Shown here piece by piece: positions 52,826 to 63,061 of a stretch of DNA of 64,000 nt. Origin of the DNA: Bedellia somnulentella (Eukaryota > Arthropoda > Insecta > Lepidoptera > Bedelliidae); assembly GCA_963576735.1 (NCBI GenBank), contig OY755177.1:1240001-1304000 (forward strand). Direction: 5' to 3'. The position numbers and the translations under genes are program-made. Numbering within the stretch: position 1 is the first letter of the stretch; each line of letters starts with the position of its first letter. The notes beneath the pieces are model-generated. The model saw nothing but the letters and a program-made list of their open reading frames with translations. It made no database searches and had not been told where the DNA came from.

Positions 52826-53189
52826 GAAATTTTTCTTTCCTTTAATAACATCTTTTATTTAAGGTGTACAAGAACCTTAATAATTTGTATACTATCAGAT
52901 TTTGTATCTCATTTGTCATGTGACAGACTCACTCTCACACGCTTGACGTTGCGAGTGCTACTATATCTACTGTCCTGTTTCACAAATAATGGGTAAAATT
53001 AAACACCGTTACTGAGGTGTTACCAGTACGATTGATTTTGAGAGAAGTGATAGGGATTCTCAATGGGCACAACCTATTAAGCAGATCTATAATAGAGTTA
53101 AAAGAAGACAAGTTTTATATAAATCAGACTCTGATACCAATTTCTTTCCATCAAATCATGTGTTTTTACGTATAGTTGCTGCTAAGTTG

Positions 53190-53226
53190 CTAATGGAGTA
53201 GTGCTATTCTAAGCTAACACTTGAAT
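53190..53226 (-). mobile_element. SINE-A head fragment
   Basis: GGAGTAGTGCTATTCTAAGC followed by TAACAC. Confidence 0.5.
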
Positions 53227-53925
53227 AACAAAAAGTTTACAGAATGTTTCAATCTTTCTCCAATCCAATTTCTCCATATATATCGTCCTGTCTAAAATCG
53301 AATAGCCCGGCTATTATTAGGCATATTCTCCCAAAATCACTAAAAACATAAAAAATACTCCACTGTTGTTGTTGTTTGTACCAACGCTCTCCGCTCCGCC
53401 TATGTTTATGGCTGCATTGAAATATACTCGTAATTTTACAAGTCATTGTTGGGTGACGTAGTATGAAGGTACCTCCTTGATTCAATGCATTTATAAACGT
53501 TGATTTTAAGAACGAGAACCTATACTACCTCTTTTATATATAGCTGTGAGCATAATTTGGAACCATATGCACAAGAAAGGCATAGCATGGACGCTGTATT
53601 GTAGATGAGCTGGTTCTTCTAAATATTATGTTACAGCTGTGACCTGTTTTTCAAAGAGTTGGCATACTAACGAATACTACCGTGGTAATAGTTGAGACCA
53701 ACTAAACGTGTCCTCCGAAACACTACACAGAGTAGCTATCTATATTCATAAATAAAGTGTATTAGCATTATACAACAAGTTTATTAAATATATTGTTTCA
53801 TGTTATTTAGGGATGCTAGAAAACACATATTAAAATAATAATATTACATTAAATTTATAGTTTTATGTCACGTTATAATTAGCACAGTTTAATAACGTCC
53901 TTTGTCAATCTTTTTAGGGTTCCGT
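53227..53925. other. Unique stretch
   Basis: No recognised repeat or gene. Confidence 0.35.
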
Positions 53926-54528
53926 AGCCAAATGGCAAAAACGGGACCCTTATAGATTCGTCATGTCTGTCTGTCCGTCCGTCCGTCCGTATGTCACAGC
54001 TAGTTTATTCCGAAACTATAAGAACTACATTATTGGAAATTGGTGCGTAGATGTATTCTGTAAACCGCATTAAGATTTTAAAATAAAATCTGAAAAAAAA
54101 CCAAAATTTTTAGGGTTCCCCATACATAGAACTGAAACTCAAAATTTTTTTTTCATCAAACCTATACGTGTGGGGTATCTATCAAAAGGTATTTGAAAAT
54201 GATGTTGAGGTTTCTTATATCATTTTTTTCAAAACTGAATAGTTTGCGCGAGAGACTTTTTCAAAGTGCTAAAATGTGTGTCCCCCCCCCCGTAACTTCT
54301 AAAATATGGGCATGATAATACTGAAAAAAATATATGATGTGTATTACTATACAAACTACTAACGAAAATTGGTTTGAATGAGATCTAGCCCGTAGTTCTA
54401 TTTTTAAACGTATAAATCAAATTACTTACCTAATTTGGCTCCCATGATTTTCACACAAACGGGATTTTCTATATATATGATAGTACGGAACCCTTAGTGC
54501 GCGATCCGACTCGCACTTGGCCGGTTTT
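53926..54528 (+). mobile_element. Common lepidopteran repeat, GGGTTCCGTA termini
   Basis: Begins TTTTTAGGGTTCCGTAGCC and ends CGACTCGCACTTGGCCGG. TACGGAACCC at 54,484-54,493 is the complement of the start. It includes (CTGT/CCGT)n at 53,967-53,991, AGTTTGCGCGAGAGAC and a C10 run. I recall this sequence, nearly unchanged, from many moth genomes. Its class is not clear to me. No coding sequence. Confidence 0.7.
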
Positions 54529-54597
54529 TTCTTATTTAGAAGAATCGGTAACAACTCATACAATAATAAAATACATCCAGAGTTTTGTTGTTGCATT

Positions 54598-54886
54598 TTA
54601 TATTAAACATAACATATAACATAAACGTTCACGCCGAATATCCCCGAAGGGGTTGGCAGAGGTACTTATACTTCTGGACATCACGTGACTTTGTCACCTG
54701 GTGTTCAGAGTACCCACGTTTTGCATGGACAGTGTACTCACGTGATAGGGGGCAGGCCTATCGCCGTTTTGTACGGATACACTGTCACATGACTAAGTAC
54801 AACTCAGCCATGTGGGTTTCCTCACGATGTTTTCCCTCACCGTTAACAACCATGATAAATTAACCACACATATGTCTTATATTAAA
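54598..54886 (-). mobile_element. SINE-B, head truncated, with TSD
   Basis: Antisense copy lacking the tRNA-like head, flanked by TTATATTAAA (54,598-54,607; 54,877-54,886). Otherwise close to consensus. Confidence 0.9.
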
Positions 54887-55192
54887 TTGACTTAATTTCC
54901 ATGTTATTAGTTATTTCCTAACTAAACTTTTAGTTTTTGGGCAACGTACTCGTACAAGGTACAAAACGTAAGTTTCTCAGCATGACCAACAGTGGATTAA
55001 GCCGTACGAAATGTAAAAGTTTTCGCGTCATAAACCCAGTTACTTATTAATTATATTAATTAGTTGACGGTCGAGAACAATAGTTGTTTTTACGAGACTC
55101 AAAACAATGGGGAGGGATGACGTGCCCACGTGATGGGAAGTGTAGCTAAGGTTGGGATTAAAACCAAAAAAATTCTTGATATACTGTACTTA
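54887..55192. other. Unique stretch
   Basis: No recognised repeat or gene. Confidence 0.35.
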
Positions 55193-55225
55193 TTGTTCAC
55201 GCCAAATATCCCCGAGGGAATTTCG
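55193..55225 (-). mobile_element. SINE-B-type tail fragment
   Basis: TTCACGCCAAATATCCCCGAGGG; only the terminal stem and motif. Confidence 0.5.
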
Positions 55226-55250
55226 GTGGCATTACAATTCTTAATACCAC

Positions 55251-55513
55251 ATTTTTTATTGCTGTGTATTGTCGGCTTTGAATAGCACTACCCCATTTCT
55301 TCCGGTGGGTGTACTGTACGTAAGAGGCGACTAACGGTAATGGGGCTTTTAAGGGATTTTTGGGCGATGCGGTTGGAGACCCATCACCAACAACCTTTAT
55401 TCCACCATCTTTTCCCCACGCAACTTCCAAAAGGGGCTGAGGAATTTCTGATTCTTTAGGTCTGGCTACCCCTTCAAGGGATAGCCGTGAGTATATGTAT
55501 GTATATTTTTTAT
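55251..55513 (+). mobile_element. SINE-A (A1), full length with TSD
   Basis: Complete copy with ATTTTTTAT at 55,251-55,259 and 55,505-55,513. The end has lost a few bases (AAGGGATAGCCGTG). Confidence 0.85.
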
Positions 55514-55526
55514 CACTTGATGTTTT

Positions 55527-55786
55527 GCCGTGTAGTGCCGTCTTAGAATGTCACTACCCCTTTCTACCCATGGGTGTCATAAGAGGCTAACGGTATAGGG
55601 CCTCTTTAAGTGGTTTTTGGGCTATTCGGTTGGAGACCCATCACCAACGATACTTTATTTCTACCATCTGTCCCCTATCAACTTCCAAATGTGGCTGAGG
55701 AGTTTCTAGCTCTGAAGCTCTGGCTACCCCTTTTTGGGATTTATAGGCGTGAGTAATAGAGTGATAGAGATATGTATGCATGTATA
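55527..55786 (+). mobile_element. SINE-A (A4), full length
   Basis: GCCGTGTAGTGCCGTC to GGCGTGAGTAATAGAG and an irregular tail. A good reference for A4. Confidence 0.85.
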
Positions 55787-55795
55787 TTGTTTTTC

Positions 55796-56277
55796 AAATT
55801 CAAATTCATTTTATTTGCTATTTAGACACGGTACATTTGATGACACAATTAAATAATTTTAGTTTCACACGTCTAACCTTTGCAGGCATGCAAATTCATA
55901 ACATAATTAAAAAAATTATATAATTTAAAATTTATTACCTAACGTATAATTAATAATTTAATATCATATTAATACTAAAATATCGTACATTAATGATTAC
56001 ACAACACTATTAAAAAATTCCTTCATATCATAAAAGCAGCTTTGAACCAACCACTCTTTTAGTTTATACTTTAAACGATTTAATTGACAGCTCTTCAAGT
56101 CATCTGGGATGTTATTAAAAATTTTAGTGAGCATCACTCGGAGTAACAATCTTTTGTTTGGACAGAGTATTCGCGTAGTATTGCAACGATACATATAGGT
56201 TTCTTCTGTTCAATATGTTTTCTCTTACCGTTATCAAAATTTATCAAAAAACTTATGCCTTCCAAAATAAGACAATT
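55796..56277 (-). mobile_element. Jockey-type LINE 3' fragment
   Basis: On the minus strand a decayed coding end is followed by an untranslated region ending AAATAAAATGAATTTGAATTTG, with an AATAAA signal. It lies between an A4 and an A3 SINE-A copy. Confidence 0.65.
55997..56220 (-). pseudogene. Reverse transcriptase extreme C-terminus (Jockey type)
   Basis: An open frame of about 70 codons ends at 55,997. KIFNNIPDDLKS, LNRLKYKLKEWL and CFYDMKEFF follow the pattern (folding segment, basic segment, final aromatic segment) at the very end of Jockey-like ORF2 proteins. An in-frame stop lies about seven codons before the first methionine. The catalytic domain is missing. Confidence 0.7.
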
Positions 56278-56562
56278 TATAAACCTGATTTTGCCGTGTA
56301 GTGTCGGCTTAGAATAACACCACCCCATTTCTACCCGTGGGTGATCGTAAGAGGCGACTAAGGGTATAGGGGCTTTTTAAGTGATTTTTGGGCGATGTTG
56401 TTGGAGACCCGTCACCAAAAACATTTATTATTACCATCTTTTCCCCAATTAACTTCCAAAAGTGGCTGAGGAATTTCTCATTCCAAGGCTCTGGCTACCC
56501 CGTTAAGGAATTTACAGCCGTGAGTATATATATGTAGTATATATGTATGTATAAACCTGATT
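56278..56562 (+). mobile_element. SINE-A (A3), full length with TSD
   Basis: GCCGTGTAGTGTCGG at 56,293; TATAAACCTGATT at 56,278-56,290 and 56,550-56,562. Close to A3 consensus. Confidence 0.9.
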
Positions 56563-56586
56563 CAGGATTGGAAAACATGCCTATAC

Positions 56587-56936
56587 AATAAATATCAACT
56601 CGACTCAAACGTTCACGCCGTATATCCCCGAAGAGGTTGACAGAGGTACCTACTAATACTTCTGAACATCACGTGATATTGTCACCAGAGTACCCACGTT
56701 TTGCTTAGACAATGTACTCACGTAATAGGGGGCAGGCGTATCGCCGTTATGTGTGAATACACTGTCATAAGAATAAGTGCAACTAAGCCACGTGGTTTTC
56801 ACCGTTAACAACCATGATAATTTAACCATACATATGATTTAGAAAAGACAAATTTGTGTAGGCCCGACCCGGGATTTGAACCTTCATCATCTGTACGATA
56901 AGTGGTGTTCTAGCCACTGAGCTATATAATAAATAT
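56587..56936 (-). mobile_element. SINE-B, full length with TSD
   Basis: Antisense copy with tRNA-like head ending GAGCTAT and short flanks AATAAATAT (56,587-56,595; 56,928-56,936). A few internal deletions. Confidence 0.85.
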
Positions 56937-57441
56937 GAGTTAAAATATATTCTAAGCAATACCAGTATTATCATTTTTTAAATAAAATTACTGTCTATTA
57001 TGATTTCCGTAGTTCGTAATTCAAGTTTTGATGTAAAAAATAATACCGAATAATATACCTAAGGAGTCGATAGTTCAGGATTTCAGACCGCTTTTTCACA
57101 GTACTATAGCTTTGATATGTTTCCTTCAGTAGCAGCATTAGGCTTGTGAGTGAGCGTATGTCTCATGAGAAGTGAGAAACTGACAGATTTCTCATACAAA
57201 ATCTGTCAGTATCTCCCTTTTCCCATATCATACCCATACCCGCTCTCACACGCCTCGTGCTACGGGGGCTGATTGTATATGCATATTTCTGTTCCCTCAT
57301 TATATGTTCGTTGAATCCTGCCTAACATTTTACGACCTTTGCGTATAATAACCAGTTTATACTTAGAAATAAAACATACTGACACACGCATGCGAACCGT
57401 TAATGATGCATTAAACGCTTAAAAAACTCAATTTCATCCTA
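56937..57441. other. Unique stretch
   Basis: Only the hairpin at 57,174-57,215 stands out. Confidence 0.35.
57174..57215. repeat. Short hairpin
   Basis: GAGAAACTGACAGATTT and AAATCTGTCAGTATCTC form a 17-bp stem with one mismatch around an eight-base loop. Confidence 0.6.
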
Positions 57442-57715
57442 TATTTAAACTGTGCCGTGTAGTGTTGGCTTAGAATAACACTACCCCATTTCTACCCGTG
57501 GGTAATCGTCAGAGGCGACTAAGGGTATAAGGGCATTTTAAGTGATTAGTGGGCGATGTGGTTAGATACCCGTCACCAAAAACATTTATTATTACCACCT
57601 TTTCCCCGATCAACTTCCAAAAGTGGCTGAGGAATTTCTCATTCCAAAGCTCTGGCTCCCCCATTAAGGGATTTATTGCCGTGAGTATATGTATGTATGT
57701 ATGTATTTAAACTGT
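57442..57715 (+). mobile_element. SINE-A (A3), full length with TSD
   Basis: GCCGTGTAGTGTTGG at 57,454; TATTTAAACTGT at 57,442-57,453 and 57,704-57,715. Confidence 0.9.
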
Positions 57716-58203
57716 CAACGCGAAAGTAAATACAAAGTAAACAAATCCGAGTGCGTTCGAATTCATAAATAAACCGAACCTAACAAAGAGTTGCCTTATC
57801 GCGTGCACCTTCTTGGTGCTGATCTTTAACCTCTTTGCTCTTGCTTATCATTCCGTATCAGTGGAAGGAGCCCATTGACGTCAATACTGTCAGTACACCT
57901 ACATTGATTGACACATTCTTCAAGTAATTATCACTCTTATTAGCTGGGTGATGAGAGATAAATTTGATTTGTTGTAAGTTGTGTTTTCACCTCGTTGTAG
58001 CCTCGAACCCGTGTTCCCATTCTAATGCTTCTCAAATACGACGCAGAATCTTCGAGGTATTATCGGCAAATGGTTCTAGATTGACGTTTTAGGTATTTGT
58101 TTTCGTACAGTTGTTTTGCTGATAGGGAACGTACGCAAGTCTCACCTATAATGGCGCCATTTTAGATTATCGTTAATAACCCGGTATTATTTCCTTATTT
58201 CAT
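57716..58203. other. Unique stretch
   Basis: No recognised repeat; contains ATAATGGCGCCATTTTAG at about 58,148. Confidence 0.35.
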
Positions 58204-58450
58204 ACAGGTAGGGAGAGACTATCCATCGTCACTTTGAACGATCCTGACAAACCTCTCTTGCTTCGTTTCCATCCATCAATCTTTCCATATATGCTCTTTT
58301 ATTCTTTATACATCGGACGCCATGGTGTGTCCTCTAAGGTCATCCTCTACAAGTATTCCCTTGCACATTGGCTCTATATAGATCTCTTTGACCAATTTAC
58401 TGTCATCCATCCTCTCTATGTGCCCAAAACCAAACATTCCTTTTATAGTA
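58204..58450 (-). mobile_element. Family C fragment
   Basis: GGTAGGGAGAGACTATCCATCG, ATCGGACGCCATGG and TTGCACATTGGCTCTATATAG parallel 48,385-48,600. The terminal motif is lost. Confidence 0.6.
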
Positions 58451-58809
58451 ATATGTTTATAATTATAACTATTAATGATATATTTGAGAATATTGCAACA
58501 AAATGTTTATAGTTTAATATCGAGTAACATTTGTGTTCAAGTGTTTAGAAAGCAAACCAAGTCAGGTGCTTTATAAATGTGAGGTGTGAATTCAGAGAGG
58601 TGCTGGCAAACTTCCAGATACCCGATTCAAGTACTATTCTACCTTTAGTGTATGTATGTCCATTTAGTGTAAGTATTATAATTGATGGCATTATAAGGTT
58701 AGTAACTTGCGAAATGGTACGCTACAAAAAGGATAGCTTTGTATAAAAACATGTGTGCAGGAATAGGCTGGTTTGTAAGTTGTGTATAACAGGTGTAGTT
58801 AGAAAATAT
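58451..58809. other. AT-rich, no feature seen
   Basis: No recognised gene or repeat. Confidence 0.35.
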
Positions 58810-58891
58810 TCGTACTTATTACTCACGGTCTTATAACCCGAAAATGGGTAGCTAAGGCTTCAAAGCTAGATACTATTCAGCCTCAAATTAG
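58810..58891 (-). mobile_element. SINE-A (A4) tail fragment
   Basis: ACTCACGGTCTTATAACCCG and GCTTCAAAGCTAGATAC. Confidence 0.55.
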
Positions 58892-59212
58892 TTACACAAC
58901 TAGAAAAATTTAAGTAAAATGAATCGTAAAGCAGTTTTCCAATACGCAATGGAAGCGAATCGGTGACTGTGTGACATCTTTCTTTAAAGCGGTTTAGATA
59001 AAAGTTCACTACTTTATATTTGTGTAACTGCAAATACTTGTGGAAACTTGAACTATCTCAGTTCAATCGTTTAAAGATCTTTTTTTAGTTGAGGACTGTG
59101 AAAATTTGTTGCTGTTTTGATATTCTGTAAATTTTAGTTAAGATTATAATCATGTTTTTGCATTATACAAACATACATACACACATATAAATATATACTT
59201 ATAAAAAAAATT

Positions 59213-59538
59213 AATATTTACTTACTGTGTTTTATGATGATATGTATATATATGATGATGCTGTGTAGTGTCGGCTTAGAATAACACTACCCCATTTCTG
59301 CCGGTGGGTGTACGTAAGAGGTGACTAACGGTATTGGGGCTTTTAAGGTATTTTCGGGCGATGCGGTTGGAGACCCATCACCAACAACCTTTATTTTGCC
59401 ATCTTTTCCCCACTCAACTTCCAAAAGTGGCTGAGAAACTTCTAGTTCCTTAGCTCTGGCTACCCCTTCTTATATATGTAATGTTCTTATGTATGTATGT
59501 ATGATGTATATCATCATAAAACACAGTAAGAAAATATT
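59213..59538. repeat. 31-bp inverted repeat flanking a SINE-A
   Basis: 59,213-59,243 and 59,508-59,538 are complementary over 31 bp with one mismatch (core TTACTGTGTTTTATGATG). They bracket the SINE-A at 59,260-59,505. Confidence 0.8.
59260..59505 (+). mobile_element. SINE-A (A1) inside an inverted repeat
   Basis: Complete head and body. The terminal CCCTTCT stem runs directly into TATATATGTAATG and a TATG tail, so GCCGTGAG is deleted. Confidence 0.85.
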
Positions 59539-59639
59539 CTATATCTAAAAAAGCACCGTGTCTGTAATAATTGATTTAACCACTTGAGAAATTACACTAT
59601 CTTGACAAAATCTCATAGTCGTACCGATTAATGCTTAAA

Positions 59640-60010
59640 TGTATCTATCAGGGCTTTCTTAAGTGGATTTTGGGCGATGCGGCGGGAATCCCATCACCAA
59701 CGATACTTTATTTTTGATATTTTGTCCACTATCAACTTTCAAATGTAAAGTAAAGTAAAGTAAAGTTTATTAAGTTATTAAGCCTAATACAAATCAGCTA
59801 ACATACAATATATGAAAAAAACATTGTGAAATTGGACATATGGTTGGCTTGCGGGGTTATGCATTATACATTGATGCCTATAATAGACGTAAGTCTGTGC
59901 TATAGGCTTCAAACACTGCATTAAATCATAAAATGTGGCTTAGGAGTTTCTAGATCGTAAGGTCTGGCTACCCCTTTTTGGAAATTATGTCCGTGAGTGT
60001 ATGTATGTAT
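59640..60010 (+). mobile_element. SINE-A (A4) split by a LINE tail
   Basis: CAGGGCTTTCTTAAGTGG to CTTTCAAATG, then 185 bp of foreign sequence, then AAATGTGGCTTAGGAG to the TATG tail. Confidence 0.8.
59746..59930 (-). mobile_element. 5'-truncated LINE inserted in A4
   Basis: On the minus strand it ends AATAAACTTTACTTTACTTTAC, a polyadenylation signal plus CTTTA tail. AAATG flanks it on both sides. Family not recognised. Confidence 0.6.
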
Positions 60011-60013
60011 GAT

Positions 60014-60296
60014 TTATAAAATTTATCTAGGGAAGTAGAACATGTTACCTTCTAAGGGGGTGAAGCTTCGACATAGGCTATTCAGTACAATGCTGATTGC
60101 ATCCGTTCTAACATTTTTACATACAAATATTTACATTTTGCATTGTGTTCTTAAATAGACGTACAATTGGCGGTCTTATCGCTTAAAGCGATCTCTTTCA
60201 GACAGCCTTTGAATGGCTAGATCAATACGTTAATGAAAACAATAAAAAGATGTATGGAACATAACGGAATGGAAGAAGCTATTATTTCACAAAAAT
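60014..60296. other. No feature seen
   Basis: Under 300 bp; no repeat or gene recognised. Confidence 0.35.
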
Positions 60297-60521
60297 ATAC
60301 ATATACTCACAGCTATAAATCCGATGAAGGGGTAGCCAGAGCTAGGTAATTAGTAATTCCTCACCCACTCTTGGAAGTTGCGTGGGGAAAAGATGGTGAA
60401 ATAAAGGTCTAAAACCGCTTCGCCCAAAAATTCCTTAAAAGCCCCAAAACCGTTAGTCGCCTCTTACGTACACCCATTGGAAGAAATAGGGTAGTCCTCT
60501 TCTAAGCCGACTATACACAGC
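60297..60521 (-). mobile_element. SINE-A (A1), diverged
   Basis: Antisense copy; the GGTGATGGGTCTCC segment is shortened to GGTCTAAAACCGC. Confidence 0.8.
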
Positions 60522-60548
60522 TCTTGTATTTTATTGTGATTTGTACCA

Positions 60549-60829
60549 ATGTATTTGAGTCCTATATATATTGCTGTGTAGTGTCGGCTTAGAATAACAC
60601 TACCCCATTTCTACCCGTGGGTGATCGTAAGAGGCGACTAAGGGTATAGGGGCTTTTTAAGTGATTTTTGGGAAATGTGGTTGGAGACCCGTCCCCAAAA
60701 ACATTTATTGTTACCTTCATTTCCCCAATCAACTTCCAAAAGTGGCTAAGGAATTTCTCATTCCAAAGCTCTGGCTACCCCGTTAAGGGATTTATAGCCG
60801 TGAATATATGTATGTATGTATTTGAGTCC
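60549..60829 (+). mobile_element. SINE-A (A3), full length with TSD
   Basis: GCTGTGTAGTGTCGG at 60,573; the 14-bp ATGTATTTGAGTCC at 60,549-60,562 and 60,816-60,829. Confidence 0.9.
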
Positions 60830-60964
60830 AAACTCTTTCCTACGAATCAGAAGTTAGTGTATGACGTAAATAACTGTTTTCAGTGTATAAGTATTATAAT
60901 TGGTGTCCTCATGTTATCTGGTGTTGCGTACGCCACGGGCCGACTTGTTTACTAACTCGCACCA

Positions 60965-61250
60965 GTAGGCCTAGCACGATCACTATTTTATCGTCACGAT
61001 ATCGGTTAGAATGAGGTGAGAGCATTCGCTACCAAGAGCAAGCACGAGCCGTGTTCAAACTAGTTATCGCGTGGGATAAAGCAGCCATCTCTTACGCACT
61101 TTTTTAGTATCGTATACTGCCATCTCATTCTAACCGTTATCGTGTCGATAAAATAGCGCTCGTGCTTGCTCTTCTGGTAGTTGCGAAAGAGATGGCTATA
61201 ATATACCACGCGATATCTAGTTAAAAGGTCGTTCGTACTAGTTATGCAGC
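60965..61250. mobile_element. Palindromic repeat, copy 2 (inverted to copy 1)
   Basis: Shares TTATCGCGTGGGATAAAGCAGCC, TAGTATCGTATACTGCC, ATCTCATTCTAACCGTTATCG and AGCGCTCGTGCTTGC with 32,591-32,850 on the other strand. It extends further on one side. Confidence 0.7.
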
Positions 61251-61312
61251 CTTGTGCTTATCTGAGATGTGCGCCATTCATTATTAATTGTACCATTCTC
61301 ACTTCAACCGTG

Positions 61313-61375
61313 ACATTTATGTTTATCCTCGAAGGGGTAGTAGAGGTTATATAATAGTACGTATGACATACCGTT
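61313..61375 (-). mobile_element. SINE-B tail fragment
   Basis: TTATGTTTATCCTCGAAGGGG then TAGTAGAGG; diverged. Confidence 0.4.
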
Positions 61376-61410
61376 CAAGGTTAAGTTAGTTAGGTCACGA
61401 ACATTTGTAA

Positions 61411-61517
61411 GGTTTCCTACATACATATACACACGGTCTAGAAAAGCTAAGAGCTAGAGAGTTTTCAGCCACATTAAGAAGTTGATAAGGGAAAAGTTAA
61501 TAGGGGGTTTCCTACAT
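61411..61517 (-). mobile_element. SINE-A (A4), 83-bp stub with TSD
   Basis: Only tail and terminal stem (61,423-61,505). GGTTTCCTACAT flanks it at 61,411-61,422 and 61,506-61,517. Confidence 0.8.
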
Positions 61518-61629
61518 TTTTGTAATATTAACATCCCTAAACCAATTTTACAGACAATCAAATTATCTGGTTGTTTGTTCGGTAATTACACCATTTGTAA
61601 TGAATAGTATGTTTAAAGTATTAATTAAC

Positions 61630-61909
61630 TAGTAAAATATACATATATACATATACTCACGGCTACAATTCCCTAGAAGGAGTAGCCAGTGCTAAGGAAT
61701 TATAAATTCCTCAGCCACTTTTGGAAGTTGAGTGGGGAAAAGATGGTAAAAATAAAGATTTTTAGTGATGGGTCTCCAACCGCATCGCCCAAAAATCCAA
61801 TAAAAAGCCCCAATACCCTTAGTCGCCTCTTATGACACCCGTGGGTAGAAAGGGGTAGCGACATTCTAAGCCGGCACTACACGGCAAAAATCAAATAATA
61901 GTAAAATAT
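61630..61909 (-). mobile_element. SINE-A (A2), full length with TSD
   Basis: TAGTAAAATAT at 61,630-61,640 and 61,899-61,909; close to A2 consensus. Confidence 0.9.
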
Positions 61910-61924
61910 CATCATTATTATCCC

Positions 61925-62108
61925 ATCATCTGAACATCAGGTATCATTTCGTCACATGGTAGGTGATACAAGGTGATAGCGGGTTAGTTTTTTGTCACAT
62001 CGCATTAATAAATTATCACATTATTAAGTATAACTCAGCCATGTGGGTTTCTCCAGATATGCTTTGCCTCACCGTTGACGACCCTGATAAGGTACTGATA
62101 AACTTTAA
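61925..62108 (-). mobile_element. SINE-B, degraded
   Basis: TGTCACATCGCATTAATAAAT, TATAACTCAGCCATGTGGG and CCTCACCGTTGACGACC follow SINE-B order. Confidence 0.6.
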
Positions 62109-62178
62109 CCTGTAGGCATAAAATAGAAACGCCATAATTTTTTTATATAAAGTTAAAAAGATATATTATGATATAGTA

Positions 62179-62367
62179 AATAAGTAAATAATAAGTCGGA
62201 CGTGTAATGCCGGCTTAGAATGTCACTACCACTTTCTACCCACGGTTGTCGTAAGAGAAAACGAGGGGATGGGGCTTTTTTAAGAGGTTTTTGGGCGATG
62301 CGGTTTCCAGATCTAAAGCCTTTTTGGGATTTATGGCCGTGAGTATATGTATAGATGAATAAGTAAA
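62179..62367 (+). mobile_element. SINE-A (A4), internal deletion, with TSD
   Basis: Head to GGGCGATGCGGTTTCC, then directly AGATCTAAAGCCTTTTTGGG. AATAAGTAAA flanks it (62,179-62,188; 62,358-62,367). Confidence 0.85.
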
Positions 62368-62392
62368 GAAAATATTCACAAATTAAAACATA

Positions 62393-62424
62393 TGGTGAAA
62401 GGCAAACACATCGCCCAAGAATAA
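62393..62424 (-). mobile_element. SINE-A fragment
   Basis: AACACATCGCCCAAGAAT, a short middle piece. Confidence 0.3.
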
Positions 62425-62787
62425 TTTGAAAATAAAAAAATATAATATTTCAGTCAAAACTAGAAATCTTAATCAAAAAATACGCAGCAAAAGTCGTAGA
62501 TTAAAACATGATCTTTTTAATTCTTTGATAGGCTTAAAATTATATTACGTAACATGCACTTCTATTTCTCACCCTAGATTATTAAATAAGTGCTAAAGTG
62601 TTTATTTCATAAAACATCTAGACTTAGCATTCACCCCAATATTCCCGATGGGTTTTCATTTATTTTTATTTATTTATTTAAAGCCAACCAACAGTTCAAG
62701 AACAGAAATATCACATACATAAAAACAGGTATATACAGCTGGTCCTTAAACCAATTACAGGTCAGCATATGAAATACATAGGGTTTC
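62425..62787. other. AT-rich, no feature seen
   Basis: No recognised gene or repeat. Confidence 0.35.
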
Positions 62788-62937
62788 GCAACGGATCTCA
62801 TACTTCTGAACATAACGTGACATTTTGATCACCTGGAGTGAATGATCAAAGATATTAGACGGTTTGCTTAGACATCGAATTCACATGAAAGGGGGCAGAA
62901 CTATCGCAGCTTTGTATGAATGCACTGTCACATGAAC
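62788..62937 (-). mobile_element. SINE-B, degraded middle part
   Basis: ATACTTCTGAACATAACGTGAC, ACATGAAAGGGGGCAG and GAATGCACTGTCACATG. Confidence 0.6.
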
Positions 62938-63061
62938 TTTTAATAAAAATATTGTAAGGTCTAAATTGGACTGAAAAACCTATTGATGTAAAAATTACCA
63001 TTGTTTTTGTTAGTCTTACAGCCTTATGTTTATTCATAGGAAGCAGCTAACGAGGCAGGCG

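Larger units (their letters stand above)
52252..52873 (-). mobile_element. Family T element, largest, with TSD
   Basis: A 596-bp insert (52,265-52,860) is flanked by the 13-bp AAGGTGTACAAGA (52,252-52,264; 52,861-52,873). The long end and an antisense part-unit (52,265 to about 52,384) are followed by two sense tRNA-like units spaced exactly 314 bp, then the short end. All three T arms lack the same T (GGGTCGAACCCC). Confidence 0.9.

Noticed and set aside
5006..52873. CRISPR array from evenly spaced family T repeats
   Set aside because: The units are 314 bp tandem copies in a eukaryotic repeat, with no short repeat-spacer pattern.
53926..54528. LTR retrotransposon from terminal similarity
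   Set aside because: The terminal match is inverted (GGGTTCCGTA/TACGGAACCC) and only 10 bp; there is no direct LTR, primer site or coding region.
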